The notes under the pieces were generated by a model. It ran no database searches and was not told the origin of the DNA. It worked only from the letters and a program-made list of their open reading frames with translations. This document shows, one piece after another, positions 1 to 9,027 of a DNA stretch of 64,000 bases (position 1 is the stretch's first letter; each line of letters begins with the position of its first letter). Source of the stretch: Fuerstiella sp. GTDB lineage: Bacteria > Planctomycetota > Planctomycetia > Planctomycetales > Planctomycetaceae. A program made the translations under genes and the position numbers. The stretch covers positions 343,152 through 407,151 of the forward strand of contig JAKVAZ010000008.1 of the NCBI GenBank assembly GCA_022447225.1, read 5' to 3'.

Positions 1-1
1 T

Positions 2-247
2 GAAAGCTGTGGGGCGGTGGATGCGGCCATCAGTCCACCAGACGACGCTCCCCAGGAACTGGGCCATCTGGTTGGGCAGATACAGAATGCCATCGGTCAG
101 GAACAAACGCTTCAGAAGGCTGTAGAAAAAAATGCGAAGACTCAGGCCACGGAACTAAGCAAAGCACTGACCGGAACTTCGATGTCACACGCAAAGGTCT
201 GCGCGGCAACATACGGTTTGAGTAGCGGGGAAGTGACTTGGCTTTGA
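2..247 (+). CDS. 3' end of an unidentified protein, cut by the window edge
   Basis: The frame is open from the first complete codon at the left edge to a TGA at 245-247, so this is probably the C-terminal 81 residues of a longer gene. A GTG at 17 could also be a start, but there is no visible ribosome binding site. The peptide is soluble and helix-prone, with a run of Gln, Ala, Lys and Glu residues in the middle and a Thr-Trp-Leu end. No family was recognised. The opposite strand is also partly open but is broken by stops, and it reads less like a protein. Confidence is modest because only the tail is visible. Confidence 0.4.
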   Translation, partial: ESCGAVDAAISPPDDAPQELGHLVGQIQNAIGQEQTLQKAVEKNAKTQATELSKALTGTSMSHAKVCAATYGLSSGEVTWL

Positions 248-397
248 GTCGGTCAGCGCCAACCGCCCTCCCCACACAGGTTGATGTCCAGTATGACGAT
301 CCGGAACCATGAAATTCGCAGCAGTCTGTGCGGGTTTATCCGCGATGGTTTCGTGCTAAATCAAAGTTATGCGGACATCAACAACGCGTGAGAATCA

Positions 398-781
398 ATG
401 CCAATGGATGATACAGGCACACCTTCCGGGCCGATATTGATCCGCCATGAGGGCCACACTCCGCGCGAGCGCAGCACTTGCGGCTGGCGTGACCGACTGA
501 TCAGCCACGAAGACGTTGCGACATCACCAGTGGCCTGGGCACATGCTGTGGATATCGACGGAGCCAAACTCCACTTTCACAAGCGTTCCACAGAACTCTA
601 TTACGTTCTCGACGGCAGTGGCAGCGTCATCCTTGATGGCGTCGAGCAACTCGTTTCCAGGGGGTCTCTCGTTCACATTCCTCCAAATGTTGTTCACGGT
701 GCCCGTGGACGGATGCGTGTACTCGTCGTTGGTGTTCCGGACATTGCGGATGACGACTACTTCGAGGTGGCGCAACAATGA
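398..781 (+). CDS. Cupin-domain protein
   Basis: This 127-residue protein is a single-domain cupin, a small beta-barrel that usually binds a metal ion. Cupin motif 1 is visible as His59-x-His61 with Glu66 and Gly73. Motif 2 is the Pro-Pro-Asn-x-x-His segment around residues 95-100, so the usual 3-His/1-Glu metal site can be assembled. The N-terminal 50 residues are polar and lack a signal peptide, so the protein is probably cytoplasmic. Substrate cannot be inferred; relatives include isomerases, dioxygenases and sugar-binding regulators. The start is the ATG at 398; an ATG two codons later is equally possible. About 200 bases separate it from the downstream membrane protein gene on the same strand. 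Confidence 0.8.
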   Translation: MPMDDTGTPSGPILIRHEGHTPRERSTCGWRDRLISHEDVATSPVAWAHAVDIDGAKLHFHKRSTELYYVLDGSGSVILDGVEQLVSRGSLVHIPPNVVHGARGRMRVLVVGVPDIADDDYFEVAQQ

Positions 782-985
782 GGACACACAGCTCAACGCC
801 CGAGCCAGGCACTTTTATTATCCGCCCCGAGTGTTGTCAGATGTTCTGCATCTAGTGTGAATTCAGAAGGACGCCTAACAATACAATCCACCGGAGTTGC
901 CGTCCGGTCCAAGTTGGAAATCAACGCCGCTGGTGGCAACCCGATCTTTGTGGTCGTTATGTTGCAAGGCCGGTTGAGGTGCAAC

Positions 986-1594
986 GTGAAACAGTCGCTC
1001 ACCCTTACCACGCTTCTGTTGCTCGGAATTTCACTGATTCGACCGATCTATTTGCGCGAGCAGTCTCTGCAGCATGCGCCGACCATGATCGCGATCATTG
1101 CCCTCTGGGCTGACTCACGTAACAACTGGATATCGGGCCGATCGTTCATCTGTTTCGTAATGTTCCTGTGGCTCCACATAATCGGTGCAAGATACATTTA
1201 CTCGTTCGTACCGTACGACAAATGGGCGGCCATACTCACCGGATCCACCGTGTCAGATTGGTTTGGCTGGAATCGGAACCATTTCGATCGACTCGTCCAT
1301 TTCCTGTTTGGTGTTCTATTCGTTATCCCGGCCACGGAACTTGCCGAACGCTACGGAAATCTCTCATGGAAATGGTCACTTGGCTTCTCAGTGCTTGTGG
1401 TTCTGTCGCTCAGCGCACTGTATGAAGTCATTGAATGGCTGTTAACGATCGTTATGACTCCTCGTTACGCGGAAGCGTACAATGGCCAGCAAGGTGACAT
1501 ATGGGACGCACAAAAAGACATGGCCCTCGCATTGGCTGGTTCAGCTGCCATGATGACTGTCCTGCTGATATTCCGCACACGAAAAGCAACATAA
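986..1594 (+). CDS. YjdF-like (DUF2238) inner membrane protein
   Basis: This 202-residue protein carries about six hydrophobic segments. It matches the DUF2238/YjdF family in its central signature: a Trp-Leu-His-x-x-Gly-Ala-Arg-Tyr stretch followed by Phe-Asp-Arg-x-x-His-Phe-x-Phe-Gly. E. coli YjdF has a similar length and no established function. The frame stays open upstream to about 857, but the GTG at 986 is preferred. It places the first hydrophobic segment at the N-terminus and gives the normal family length, while the upstream codons do not read like a membrane protein. A good terminator follows at 1655-1683. Confidence 0.75.
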   Translation: MKQSLTLTTLLLLGISLIRPIYLREQSLQHAPTMIAIIALWADSRNNWISGRSFICFVMFLWLHIIGARYIYSFVPYDKWAAILTGSTVSDWFGWNRNHFDRLVHFLFGVLFVIPATELAERYGNLSWKWSLGFSVLVVLSLSALYEVIEWLLTIVMTPRYAEAYNGQQGDIWDAQKDMALALAGSAAMMTVLLIFRTRKAT

Positions 1595-1654
1595 CACCAG
1601 TGGATCAGAAACTTGTGAAGCGCAGCCGAAACGAGTTCTCCTCTTTTGTTCATT

Positions 1655-1683
1655 AAGCCCGGCAAAGATCTGAGGGCTTTTTT
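1655..1683 (+). terminator. Rho-independent terminator after the DUF2238 gene
   Basis: The 6-base arm AAGCCC (1655-1660) pairs with GGGCTT (1674-1679) across a 13-base loop. A run of T follows to 1683. It lies about 60 bases downstream of the stop codon at 1594, in the expected orientation for that gene. Confidence 0.6.
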
Positions 1684-1782
1684 GTGCGCCGAACGTCGAA
1701 CAGCGGCCGGAACTGAGCCGATGCTGGTGGTTGTGAACGCGTCATCAGTCGGAATGGTTGAATTCCGAGCTTGATGTTGCTG

Positions 1783-1875
1783 TTAAGAAGGCTGTTTTCA
1801 GATAGAGATCGTATGAAGTCAGGGAGTGTCGGTCCCGCGTTTCAATCTGAAGCGAACTCTCCGAATTTGGCGATT
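1783..1875 (-). pseudogene. Decayed copy of the 3' end of the glycosidase-like gene at 3377-5548
   Basis: Bases 1783-1858 align without gaps to the last part of the downstream glycosidase-like gene, starting at its stop codon (3377). By eye about three quarters of 76 positions are identical, including an 11-base block shared at the far end. Read on the minus strand, the fragment still encodes the conserved Arg-Val-Arg-Phe...Arg-Gly...Asp-Thr-Pro tail. It is broken by in-frame stops, one directly after Asp-Thr-Pro and another near the end. No upstream part of the gene is present here. It is therefore a relic of a duplicated or rearranged copy. The sialidase-like gene (1981-3213) now lies between the relic and the intact gene. 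Confidence 0.65.
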
Positions 1876-1980
1876 CGTCAATCGAATCAGACAGCCCCAA
1901 ATCCGCCGACGCGCCCGTAAGTTCCTCCTCAATATTTGATCAAAACACTGACCTGGAACTTACTGAATCAGGCTTAGAAA

Positions 1981-3213
1981 CTACCTCCCGCCTTCTTTGA
2001 CCCATTCTTCGTTGAACCACACGTGTTTGATGGTCTCGTTGGGTTTAGGCGTGTAGGTGTAGGTGACGTGGATCATACCGTCGCGGGTCTGGATAACGGT
2101 GGGGTACGAGGCATGGGGATTGTCATCGGGGGGCGTGTGATTGTCTTCGATGTTGCGGTGCCATTTCCACGTGGCTCCCTCATTGTCGGAGATGTAAGCG
2201 GTTAACCGGGAGCGTCCATGGCGTCCGTCCCGTCCGTCGAGATCGTTGCACACAAGAATCCAGTGACCGTTGTGGAGCTTAGTGACCGACACACTCGACT
2301 CAGGATTGCGAATTTTCAGGTCGTGGAAGTTGCCCCAGGTCTGACCGCCGTCCGTGGATTCCGCAGCACGGATGTAACGAAGCGGGCCTTTATCGCGGCC
2401 GTAGGCCACGATCGTACCGTCCTTTTTCCGGATGAATGCGGGCTGGATCAGTCCGTAGTCAGCCATGGGCTCGCCATATTCCCACGTCTTGCCACCGTCT
2501 TCAGTGAAGCACGACAAAGAAGTGCAGTACACGTCCGAGTAAAGCCCGATCATCATGCGGTTGTCCGAGAGCATGATGGGCTGGCACCGGGGCATCCAGG
2601 TGAGCATGCCGGTGAGGCGTCCCCAGACACGATCCTGCCAGTCGGCCATATAGGTTTCGTCAATCCGCGCCATACGTACTCCGTGTTCCAGGCGTTTGCG
2701 GTACTTCTCTTCGAAATCGAACATCGTATCGAACTTCTCATCCACTCCTGCGGAGATCCTGTCCATCACGGTCACAAGATTCTTCGGCTGGCACATGATC
2801 GTGTCGTTCCATTCCCATGTGGGTGGTCCGTCGGCCTCGTAGGCGGTCGCGGTTCGGTATTGCAGCAGGTAGGTTTCCCGGGTGTTGGCCAGGGAGGAAA
2901 TCCACCAGAGGTAGAGCCTGCCGGCGGGGTCGATGTAGAGAACGGGGTTCTGGTCCGGAAGATTCTGATTGTCTGCCATGACGAACGGCTTGCTCCACTT
3001 GGCTGCGCCTTTGCGCTTCCGCGCACCGCTGATGACGAGAGTGTCGTCCGTTTTCTCTCCCCGACCGTGGAACCAGGTGATGAGCAGATCGCCTTTAGGA
3101 GTTTCCACAAGACTCGAACTGTGGTTGTGCATCGGCTCCGGCGGAAACACGACTTCGTCGAAGAAGACAGGGTCAGCAGACGCGATGAGTGTCAAAAACA
3201 GCACTGGATTCAT
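1981..3213 (-). CDS. Secreted sialidase-like (BNR/Asp-box) beta-propeller protein
   Basis: The chosen start, Met8 of the longest open frame, gives about 410 residues beginning with a short signal peptide (Met-Asn-Pro-Val-Leu-Phe-Leu...Ala-Ser-Ala). Asp-box motifs typical of the six-bladed sialidase fold are visible: Thr-Glu-Asp-Gly-Gly-Lys-Thr-Trp, Ser-Thr-Asp-Gly-Gly-Gln-Thr-Trp and Ser-Asp-Asn-Glu-Gly-Ala-Thr-Trp. An early Phe-His-Gly-Arg-Gly segment is in the position where sialidases carry an arginine. Such proteins in planctomycetes are usually annotated as exo-alpha-sialidase-like glycoside hydrolases; the real substrate is unknown. It lies 163 bases downstream of the glycosidase-like gene on the same strand, so the two may be cotranscribed and act on the same polysaccharide. 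Confidence 0.8.
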   Translation of the reverse strand: MNPVLFLTLIASADPVFFDEVVFPPEPMHNHSSSLVETPKGDLLITWFHGRGEKTDDTLVISGARKRKGAAKWSKPFVMADNQNLPDQNPVLYIDPAGRLYLWWISSLANTRETYLLQYRTATAYEADGPPTWEWNDTIMCQPKNLVTVMDRISAGVDEKFDTMFDFEEKYRKRLEHGVRMARIDETYMADWQDRVWGRLTGMLTWMPRCQPIMLSDNRMMIGLYSDVYCTSLSCFTEDGGKTWEYGEPMADYGLIQPAFIRKKDGTIVAYGRDKGPLRYIRAAESTDGGQTWGNFHDLKIRNPESSVSVTKLHNGHWILVCNDLDGRDGRHGRSRLTAYISDNEGATWKWHRNIEDNHTPPDDNPHASYPTVIQTRDGMIHVTYTYTPKPNETIKHVWFNEEWVKEGGR

Positions 3214-3376
3214 TCGAAGGACTCCCGTGTGCACACCGTCATACAGAGGAATTCAAACCCGCGACAAATACGTATGACCGTACTTTACGTTTCTGAATAC
3301 GAGGGAGTCCAGGTACGGACCATGGGGACCGTTGCCGGAATTGTCCCGTACGTGTTGTGGAATGCTTCGCCGCTGT

Positions 3377-5548
3377 TTAAGAAGCGTGTTTCCGCAGGTA
3401 GATCGCATGGAGTCGGGGGGTGTCCAGTCCGCGTGTCAATTCGAAGCGAACTCGAAGCGGACTCTCCAGATCCGGCAGGTGCGTTCGGTGAGTGGTCCAC
3501 TCCAAAGGAATATCATAACCGTCCTTCTCAATCGGCACTGCCTCTGCCGTCGTGAACCCCTCGATCGGTTGATTATCCGATGCAGACACCAACTGAGCGG
3601 TCAGGCGTCCGCCTTTGGAAAGTCCGCTGACATTCACCACAAGCTGATATGGTCGCCATCCTTCCCTGGGTGGGTCTAACCCAATCGAGGTTACCTCGCC
3701 CGTTTGTGTTTCCGGATTGAGCTGAACACCGTACATTCGGTGACGTCCGACTTTGGCGAGTCCGACGCCGCCTTCACAGTCGTAGTAGATCCACCATTCG
3801 TTTCCCACTTCCAGAAAGCTGCCAATGTTGACACTCTCACGATCCCAGGATTGAGGGTTGGGAGCCAGATGAGTCCGCCGGGAGTTCCACAATCCAAAGC
3901 TGATATTTTCTTTCTCCTCAGGCTCAACCACCCACCCGGTAAAACGCATACGATATCCCCTGTCCTCTGCTTCATGGTGGCCGACGAAAGCCCACCAATA
4001 ATCCGACTCATGGAGGACCACGGCGGCACCGTGCAGGGTACTGTTGCGTGGCGTCGTATCGAAAGCATAGTGCCGGGCGTTATGAGGCGCCCGAACGAAG
4101 CGTAAGCCGTCCGGCGAAGTGGCCACATCCACGATGAAACCGTGCGGGCCCTGCGTGTGCAAAAATAACACATAGCGACGATCGGAAGGGGCAGCTTCGT
4201 CGCGGACAATGTTCAGAGGTAACTGGTATTCGTTACAGTTGGGTCCCGGCTGAAGTGAGAAGCAGATATTACCTGGCCTGCCTGCGAACTGAGCCACGCC
4301 GAGGTCAGGTTTTTTCCAGTGAATTCCATCAGGTGATTCGGCATAGCCTGCCCTGCCCTGCTGCAGCCGGAATGCATATCCGCCATACCACATTCGGAAT
4401 CGCCCGTGTTCCTTGCGCACCGCCATCTGGCCAAGACAGCCTGCGTCCCAGCTTCCTGGCTCGCCTGGTTCGAGCACGGGTGTTTTGGGATCCACCTTCC
4501 AGTCCGTTCCGTTTCGGGAAAAGGCGCGATAAATCCCAAACGTGGTTCTGCCGATGTCCTGACTGAATTCGTTGACCCCCATAAAGTACATGTGGAAGCC
4601 CTGCTCATCACGGACCACACTGACGGCTGATGCTCCGGAATGCCGGTCTGAAGGATCCGGAACGTCGGCCTCATTCAACACAGGCTGGTCTTCGAAACGA
4701 GTCAGGGTGTATTCGACCTTTTGAGTACCGTTCAATTCCCAGTCCAGGTCCAGAAGAACCGGTAATGATCTGCGCCGGGTGGCCATTGGTTCCTGTGAGA
4801 TTTTAAAGTGGTCGATGTCAATGATCTGCCCCGGATGGCGACTCTCGATGAATACGTAATCTTTCTGTCCTGGAGTCTCCGGAACCAGTTGCTGAATGGA
4901 TCCGTGTCGGTTGTTTTGGTTCGCTGCATTTTTTTTGCGTTGAGCGGCAGTGATCGGCTGCTGCAAATCCAGCACATGTTGACCGTCACAGTAAACCTGA
5001 GCCGGGCCTTCCGCGTTGGAAATTTTCAGAACAAATGTATGCCAGTCACGGTGATCCAGACCTGCGATCGGAACTCGCTCTTCCCAGGGGGCGGCTGCAT
5101 TGACGAGGAGATTCCACCCGGTGATTCCAAACGAGATCCCTTGTGTCGGACAGGCTCCCAGACTAAAGGCCCAGGTCCCCAGATTTTCACTCTTTATCCC
5201 CAGTGTGAACAACGTGCGGCCCGCTTCTCCGGAACACAGAATTTTAACCTGCAGAAAAACGGGACGGTCGTCCAGAGTTGAGACGGGTTGCTGACAACGC
5301 GAATAGAGGGCGTCGAGACTCGTTGTCAGCCGATGAAACGCAGGGAACTCCTGGTGTTCAAACGGATTGGTTTGCCAGTCACTCCAGATGTTTGTGAAGG
5401 AACTTCGGTCGTTCGCCGTTCCATACGGCTGCAGTCCACGGGTTGTTGTCACAGCCAGCTTCTTCGGATTAGCTGACTGTGACGTTCCGGACAGTGCAGG
5501 CAATGCTGCCGCTGCTTTTACAAATTCTCTGCGACTGAAGGAGGCCAT
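3377..5548 (-). CDS. Tat-exported glycosidase-like five-bladed propeller protein
   Basis: The protein is 723 residues from the preferred start at 5548. From there the N-terminus reads as a clear twin-arginine leader (Ser-Arg-Arg-Glu-Phe-Val followed by an Ala/Leu-rich stretch). The longer open frame to 5629 adds residues that do not fit a leader. The first 270 residues resemble a jelly-roll or concanavalin-like domain. The middle has glycosidase-propeller motifs such as Trp-Asp-Ala-Gly-Cys-Leu-Gly, Arg-Met-Trp-Tyr-Gly-Gly and Ser-Pro-Asp-Gly-Ile-His-Trp, as in GH32/GH43/GH130-type proteins. The last 120 residues look like a beta-sandwich. The exact family is uncertain. A decayed duplicate of its 3' end lies at 1783-1875. 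Confidence 0.7.
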   Translation of the reverse strand: MASFSRREFVKAAAALPALSGTSQSANPKKLAVTTTRGLQPYGTANDRSSFTNIWSDWQTNPFEHQEFPAFHRLTTSLDALYSRCQQPVSTLDDRPVFLQVKILCSGEAGRTLFTLGIKSENLGTWAFSLGACPTQGISFGITGWNLLVNAAAPWEERVPIAGLDHRDWHTFVLKISNAEGPAQVYCDGQHVLDLQQPITAAQRKKNAANQNNRHGSIQQLVPETPGQKDYVFIESRHPGQIIDIDHFKISQEPMATRRRSLPVLLDLDWELNGTQKVEYTLTRFEDQPVLNEADVPDPSDRHSGASAVSVVRDEQGFHMYFMGVNEFSQDIGRTTFGIYRAFSRNGTDWKVDPKTPVLEPGEPGSWDAGCLGQMAVRKEHGRFRMWYGGYAFRLQQGRAGYAESPDGIHWKKPDLGVAQFAGRPGNICFSLQPGPNCNEYQLPLNIVRDEAAPSDRRYVLFLHTQGPHGFIVDVATSPDGLRFVRAPHNARHYAFDTTPRNSTLHGAAVVLHESDYWWAFVGHHEAEDRGYRMRFTGWVVEPEEKENISFGLWNSRRTHLAPNPQSWDRESVNIGSFLEVGNEWWIYYDCEGGVGLAKVGRHRMYGVQLNPETQTGEVTSIGLDPPREGWRPYQLVVNVSGLSKGGRLTAQLVSASDNQPIEGFTTAEAVPIEKDGYDIPLEWTTHRTHLPDLESPLRVRFELTRGLDTPRLHAIYLRKHAS

Positions 5549-6234
5549 ATCAGAATCCTTAACCTGTTCAACTCGTTGGTTGAAGTAATAACACATGCCG
5601 GAGGAGATTATAGTATTTCGGCTTCCCATAGTGACAAAACGCAGATCGAATTCACGCGTCTAACGTTCCATGAAATTCCAAGCAGCCAGGAACGCTTTAT
5701 CCACGATAGCTTTGTGATAAATCAATGGCGCTGGTGGTATTGCTGTTTCTTCACCGGCATATTTCATGTTGCCTCAACGATACCTGACAAGAAGAAGCAG
5801 CTTCATTCGTTTTTTTGATCAGCGATGAATCCGGATAGCTGTTAACCGGTGCTCGGAGCCGTTCCGGGGATTAACGGCTTCTGGATGCCTGGCTCAGCGT
5901 CATCGGTCGGTTGACGTTCGCTGTGGGCGGGTTCGACCAACTCACGGTGGTGATCGGCGCATTCTGCACCTTCCCCGGCTGCTTTCCCACTGTCGATTAC
6001 CCGCCTGCAGTTGCCGTGGTCGGGTCCTTGTTCGATCGTAATTACAGTTGTTATTCTGACTTGCTTAGATCTTCGTTCTCGTACAGGGAACCTGTACTCC
6101 ACCAACTTAAGCCCTGCAGACACTCCGCAGCCGTGACACCCCGGCGGCAGTCAACCCGGTCTCTGGTGCCGGTAAATCGTTCGTCACCCTGCAATGAAGC
6201 TCGATGACTGACTCAAAGGGATGAAGAGGAAATC
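5549..6234. other. Gene-poor intergenic stretch
   Basis: No convincing gene was seen here. It separates two divergent secreted-protein genes and should hold both promoters. A perfect 7-base inverted repeat (AGCCGTT at 5857-5863, AACGGCT at 5873-5879, 9-base loop) is present but has no T tract. Open frames on both strands between 5842 and 6207 have no recognisable domains. Confidence 0.5.
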
Positions 6235-7464
6235 ATGAAATTCATCACGTCATTCGCATTGCTGTGTGCCGTTTCGTGTCTTACGTATGCGTCCGATGCG
6301 TGGAAGGAGTATGCGGGTGAACCCGGAGCGAGCAGATGGCGTTGCCATGTTGTTCAACCCGACCCGGAAGATCACGGTCCTGACGGAATCAACATTCACG
6401 ACTGGGACGGCGATGGTGATCTGGATCTGTTTGTAAACTACGAAGAAGGCAGCTACAGCCGCCTCTACTTCAATCCCGGAGGTGACACGGTACGTGACAT
6501 CTGGTCGGAGTATACGGAATTGAAACACGGCCAGTGTGAAGATTCAGGTATGGGCGATCTCGATAACGATGGTGATATCGACTACGTCGCCAACGGCGGC
6601 TGGGTCTATTTCAATCCAGGCAGATCCGAGGTACATGATCCGTCGAAATGGACAAAAATGACCCTATTCGATTATGAACGACGAGTTCCCACCGTGGCGG
6701 ATCTTGACCAGGACGGTCTCAATGACCTGATTGTTGGTGCCCAGGAGTGGTACAAACAGCCGGAAAAGGACAAACACCATGCAGAGAACTGGGTCAGGTA
6801 CACGATCGGCAGTAATCGATGGCCCATGAACTGCATCATGACAGACGTCAATGCAGACGGTTACACCGATATGGTTGTGCCGGACCGCGGAGTGGAAATC
6901 TGCTGGTACGTGAATCCCGGTATCGAAAAAGTCACGCAGACATGGGAACGCCGGACCCTTCACAGGCATCACGAACCCATGTTCATGCTGGTCACTGATG
7001 TCAATGACGACGAACTTCACGATTTCGTGATCACCGGCGGCAGCAAAGGCGCACTGGCCAAGAAGCTCATTGTGCTGCTGCGCAGCAACAAACAAGGCAC
7101 TCCTACCTTCAGGGAGATACTGATCGATCAGCCGTCCGGGAGCTTTCCCAAAGGCGTGGCGGTGATGGATCTGAATGACGATCCAAACAGGAACGAAATT
7201 CTGGTCATTCCGAAGCAGGGCGATATCTGGACAGCCACCTCTACCGGTGACCCCGCACAGGGAGGGAACTGGAACACCACTGTTCTCGATATGCCAGGAT
7301 CGGAGACCCGCAGGAAGATGGACAATGCCTGGCTCGGCGATCTCGACGGGGATGGCGACCTGGATGTGATCACAACCGAGGAAAACGGTGGCTGGGGAGT
7401 CATTTGGTTTGAGAACCCCTCAACAAACAAAGCCCAAAACCAAAGTGCACCCGACAGGAATTAG
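6235..7464 (+). CDS. Secreted FG-GAP/VCBS repeat protein
   Basis: This 409-residue protein starts with a normal Sec signal peptide of about 19 residues ending in Thr-Tyr-Ala-Ser. It contains at least six calcium-binding-type repeat motifs (Asp-x-Asp-x-Asp-Gly-x-x-Asp), for example Asp-Trp-Asp-Gly-Asp-Gly-Asp-Leu-Asp and Asp-Leu-Asp-Asn-Asp-Gly-Asp-Ile-Asp. These are spaced like the blades of an integrin-type beta-propeller. The role is probably extracellular binding or structural; planctomycetes carry many such proteins of unknown function. A purine-rich segment (GAAGAGGAAATC) lies just upstream of the ATG at 6235. A related protein is encoded at 54253-55512. It converges with the DUF1501 gene that follows. 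Confidence 0.8.
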   Translation: MKFITSFALLCAVSCLTYASDAWKEYAGEPGASRWRCHVVQPDPEDHGPDGINIHDWDGDGDLDLFVNYEEGSYSRLYFNPGGDTVRDIWSEYTELKHGQCEDSGMGDLDNDGDIDYVANGGWVYFNPGRSEVHDPSKWTKMTLFDYERRVPTVADLDQDGLNDLIVGAQEWYKQPEKDKHHAENWVRYTIGSNRWPMNCIMTDVNADGYTDMVVPDRGVEICWYVNPGIEKVTQTWERRTLHRHHEPMFMLVTDVNDDELHDFVITGGSKGALAKKLIVLLRSNKQGTPTFREILIDQPSGSFPKGVAVMDLNDDPNRNEILVIPKQGDIWTATSTGDPAQGGNWNTTVLDMPGSETRRKMDNAWLGDLDGDGDLDVITTEENGGWGVIWFENPSTNKAQNQSAPDRN

Positions 7465-7603
7465 TCGAGCCTGTTTCCTTTCGGGGATTCACGACCATCC
7501 GGGGTTCATTTGATCCTGGTGAATACCGGAGCTCACTCGACGTCAAGGCTTCGGAAAATCTTCTGCTATTCATTCCACTCGACGAACACAACGGTCTTCA
7601 TAT

Positions 7604-8977
7604 TCAGAGCAGTTCGGCGATTGGTCGTGCGTCGTTTGCAACATAAAGCAGGGGACGACGGTCGGGCCCGACATATGCTGCCTGATGTGAAATGCCCAGC
7701 AACTGATAAAGGGTTGCCGCAATTTCGGGTGGCGAAATGGGTCGCGTCAGTACCTCACCTCCGATTTGGTCGGAAGCTCCGATGACCTGCCCGCTTCGAA
7801 CACCACCACCTGCCAGGGCGACACTGAAGACCTGTGGCCAGTGATCTCGACCGACGGCGGGATTAATTTGTGGTGTACGGCCGAATTCGGTCATCCAGAG
7901 CACCAGAGTTTCGTCGAGCAGACCACGTTGCTCAAGATCATCGAGCAGGGCGCAGAATGCACTTTCTGTTTTTGGCAGACGACTGGTGAGTGCCGGGAAA
8001 ATATTTCCATGGTGGTCCCAGCCTGACTGACCGATGGTGACGACGCGAACGCCGGCTTCGATCAACCGACGGGCAATAAGAAAACAGGCCGAAGCTTTGT
8101 CTTTTGCGTTGTACCGGTCGCGCACACTTTGCGGCTCCTTGTCGATGTCAAACGCATCAGCGGCTACGTTCGAACGAATCAGATCGACAGCCTCGTCTGT
8201 ATAGCGATCATACAGCCTGAACTCATCAAGTTGTGTGAGACGCCCACTGGTGGACGAGAGGCCGTTAAACCGCGTTCGTAGAGACGTACGCTGCTCCAGG
8301 CGTTTCGACGGCACCTGATTCGGCATCAAAGAATCCCAGTCATAGCTGTAATATGGCCCGTCACCTTGCGGGAGAAAACCGGTCGCATACAGTCCTTCCC
8401 GACTCGTAAAGGTCCCGCGATATTCAAGCACAACGTAGGGAGGAATTTTCGCACGTGGTCCGAGTTCGTGAACCACGACAGAGGCAAGGTCGGGATGATC
8501 TGTCGGCTTGCGAACCGGAGAGACAGGCTGGCGAAACGTCAGCATCTGACGCGTACCGCGTTCGTGTGCGTTTTCTCGATGAGTCACTGATCGCAGAACC
8601 GCCAGACGGTCCATCCGCTGCGCGATACCAGGCAGGAGTGAGCAAACATGAGTGCCGGGCAGAGTGGTCGAAATCGGTTGAAACGGTCCGCGAATTTCTA
8701 CCGGTGCATTCGGTTTCATATCAAATGTGTCGTGGTGTGACACACCGCCCTGCAGCCAGACCATGATGACCGATTTTGCTCTGGGTGCCGGAGAACCGGT
8801 GGTGGCTGATGCCGGACGACTCAGCAGATTCGCGAGACTGGTCCCCAGACCAGGAAGTACGCCGGACTGCAGGAAGCCGCGACGCGACGGTATAACGGAT
8901 GTTTCTGCTGAGCTGGAAGATCGGAATCGATGACAAAGACTGCTCATGACAACACCACACATCAGATGACGGATCAT
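7604..8977 (-). CDS. DUF1501 domain protein, Tat leader (first copy)
   Basis: This 457-residue protein belongs to the DUF1501 family, which has an alkaline-phosphatase/sulfatase-like fold and is highly expanded in planctomycetes. Visible signatures are Asp-His-His-Gly-Asn near the middle and Phe-Gly-Arg-Thr-Pro-x-Ile-Asn, Gly-Arg-Asp-His-Trp-Pro and a Gly-Gly-Gly-Val-Arg-Ser-Gly-Gln stretch near the end. The N-terminus has a Tat-like Ser-Arg-Arg-Gly-Phe-Leu motif around residue 31, followed by a hydrophobic segment. A start at 8947 would shorten the leader by ten residues. Its own start lies 50 bases downstream of the end of a second DUF1501 gene on the same strand, so both probably form one operon. 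Substrate is unknown. Confidence 0.85.
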   Translation of the reverse strand: MIRHLMCGVVMSSLCHRFRSSSSAETSVIPSRRGFLQSGVLPGLGTSLANLLSRPASATTGSPAPRAKSVIMVWLQGGVSHHDTFDMKPNAPVEIRGPFQPISTTLPGTHVCSLLPGIAQRMDRLAVLRSVTHRENAHERGTRQMLTFRQPVSPVRKPTDHPDLASVVVHELGPRAKIPPYVVLEYRGTFTSREGLYATGFLPQGDGPYYSYDWDSLMPNQVPSKRLEQRTSLRTRFNGLSSTSGRLTQLDEFRLYDRYTDEAVDLIRSNVAADAFDIDKEPQSVRDRYNAKDKASACFLIARRLIEAGVRVVTIGQSGWDHHGNIFPALTSRLPKTESAFCALLDDLEQRGLLDETLVLWMTEFGRTPQINPAVGRDHWPQVFSVALAGGGVRSGQVIGASDQIGGEVLTRPISPPEIAATLYQLLGISHQAAYVGPDRRPLLYVANDARPIAELL

Positions 8978-9027
8978 GAACCGGAATTTGATTCTGAACG
9001 AAACTCCGTCCGCCCCGAGGCCAACTG

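Noticed and set aside
309..359. Sixteen-codon frame resembling a lipoprotein leader ending in Cys
   Set aside because: It stops directly after the Cys and has no continuation; too short to support.
2218..3555. Plus-strand open frame of 445 codons
   Set aside because: It lies antisense to the sialidase-like gene and has no domain; the minus-strand Asp boxes show the true strand.
5842..6123. Minus-strand 93-codon frame
   Set aside because: It has no domain, low-complexity charged composition and no ribosome binding site; the plus strand is equally open.
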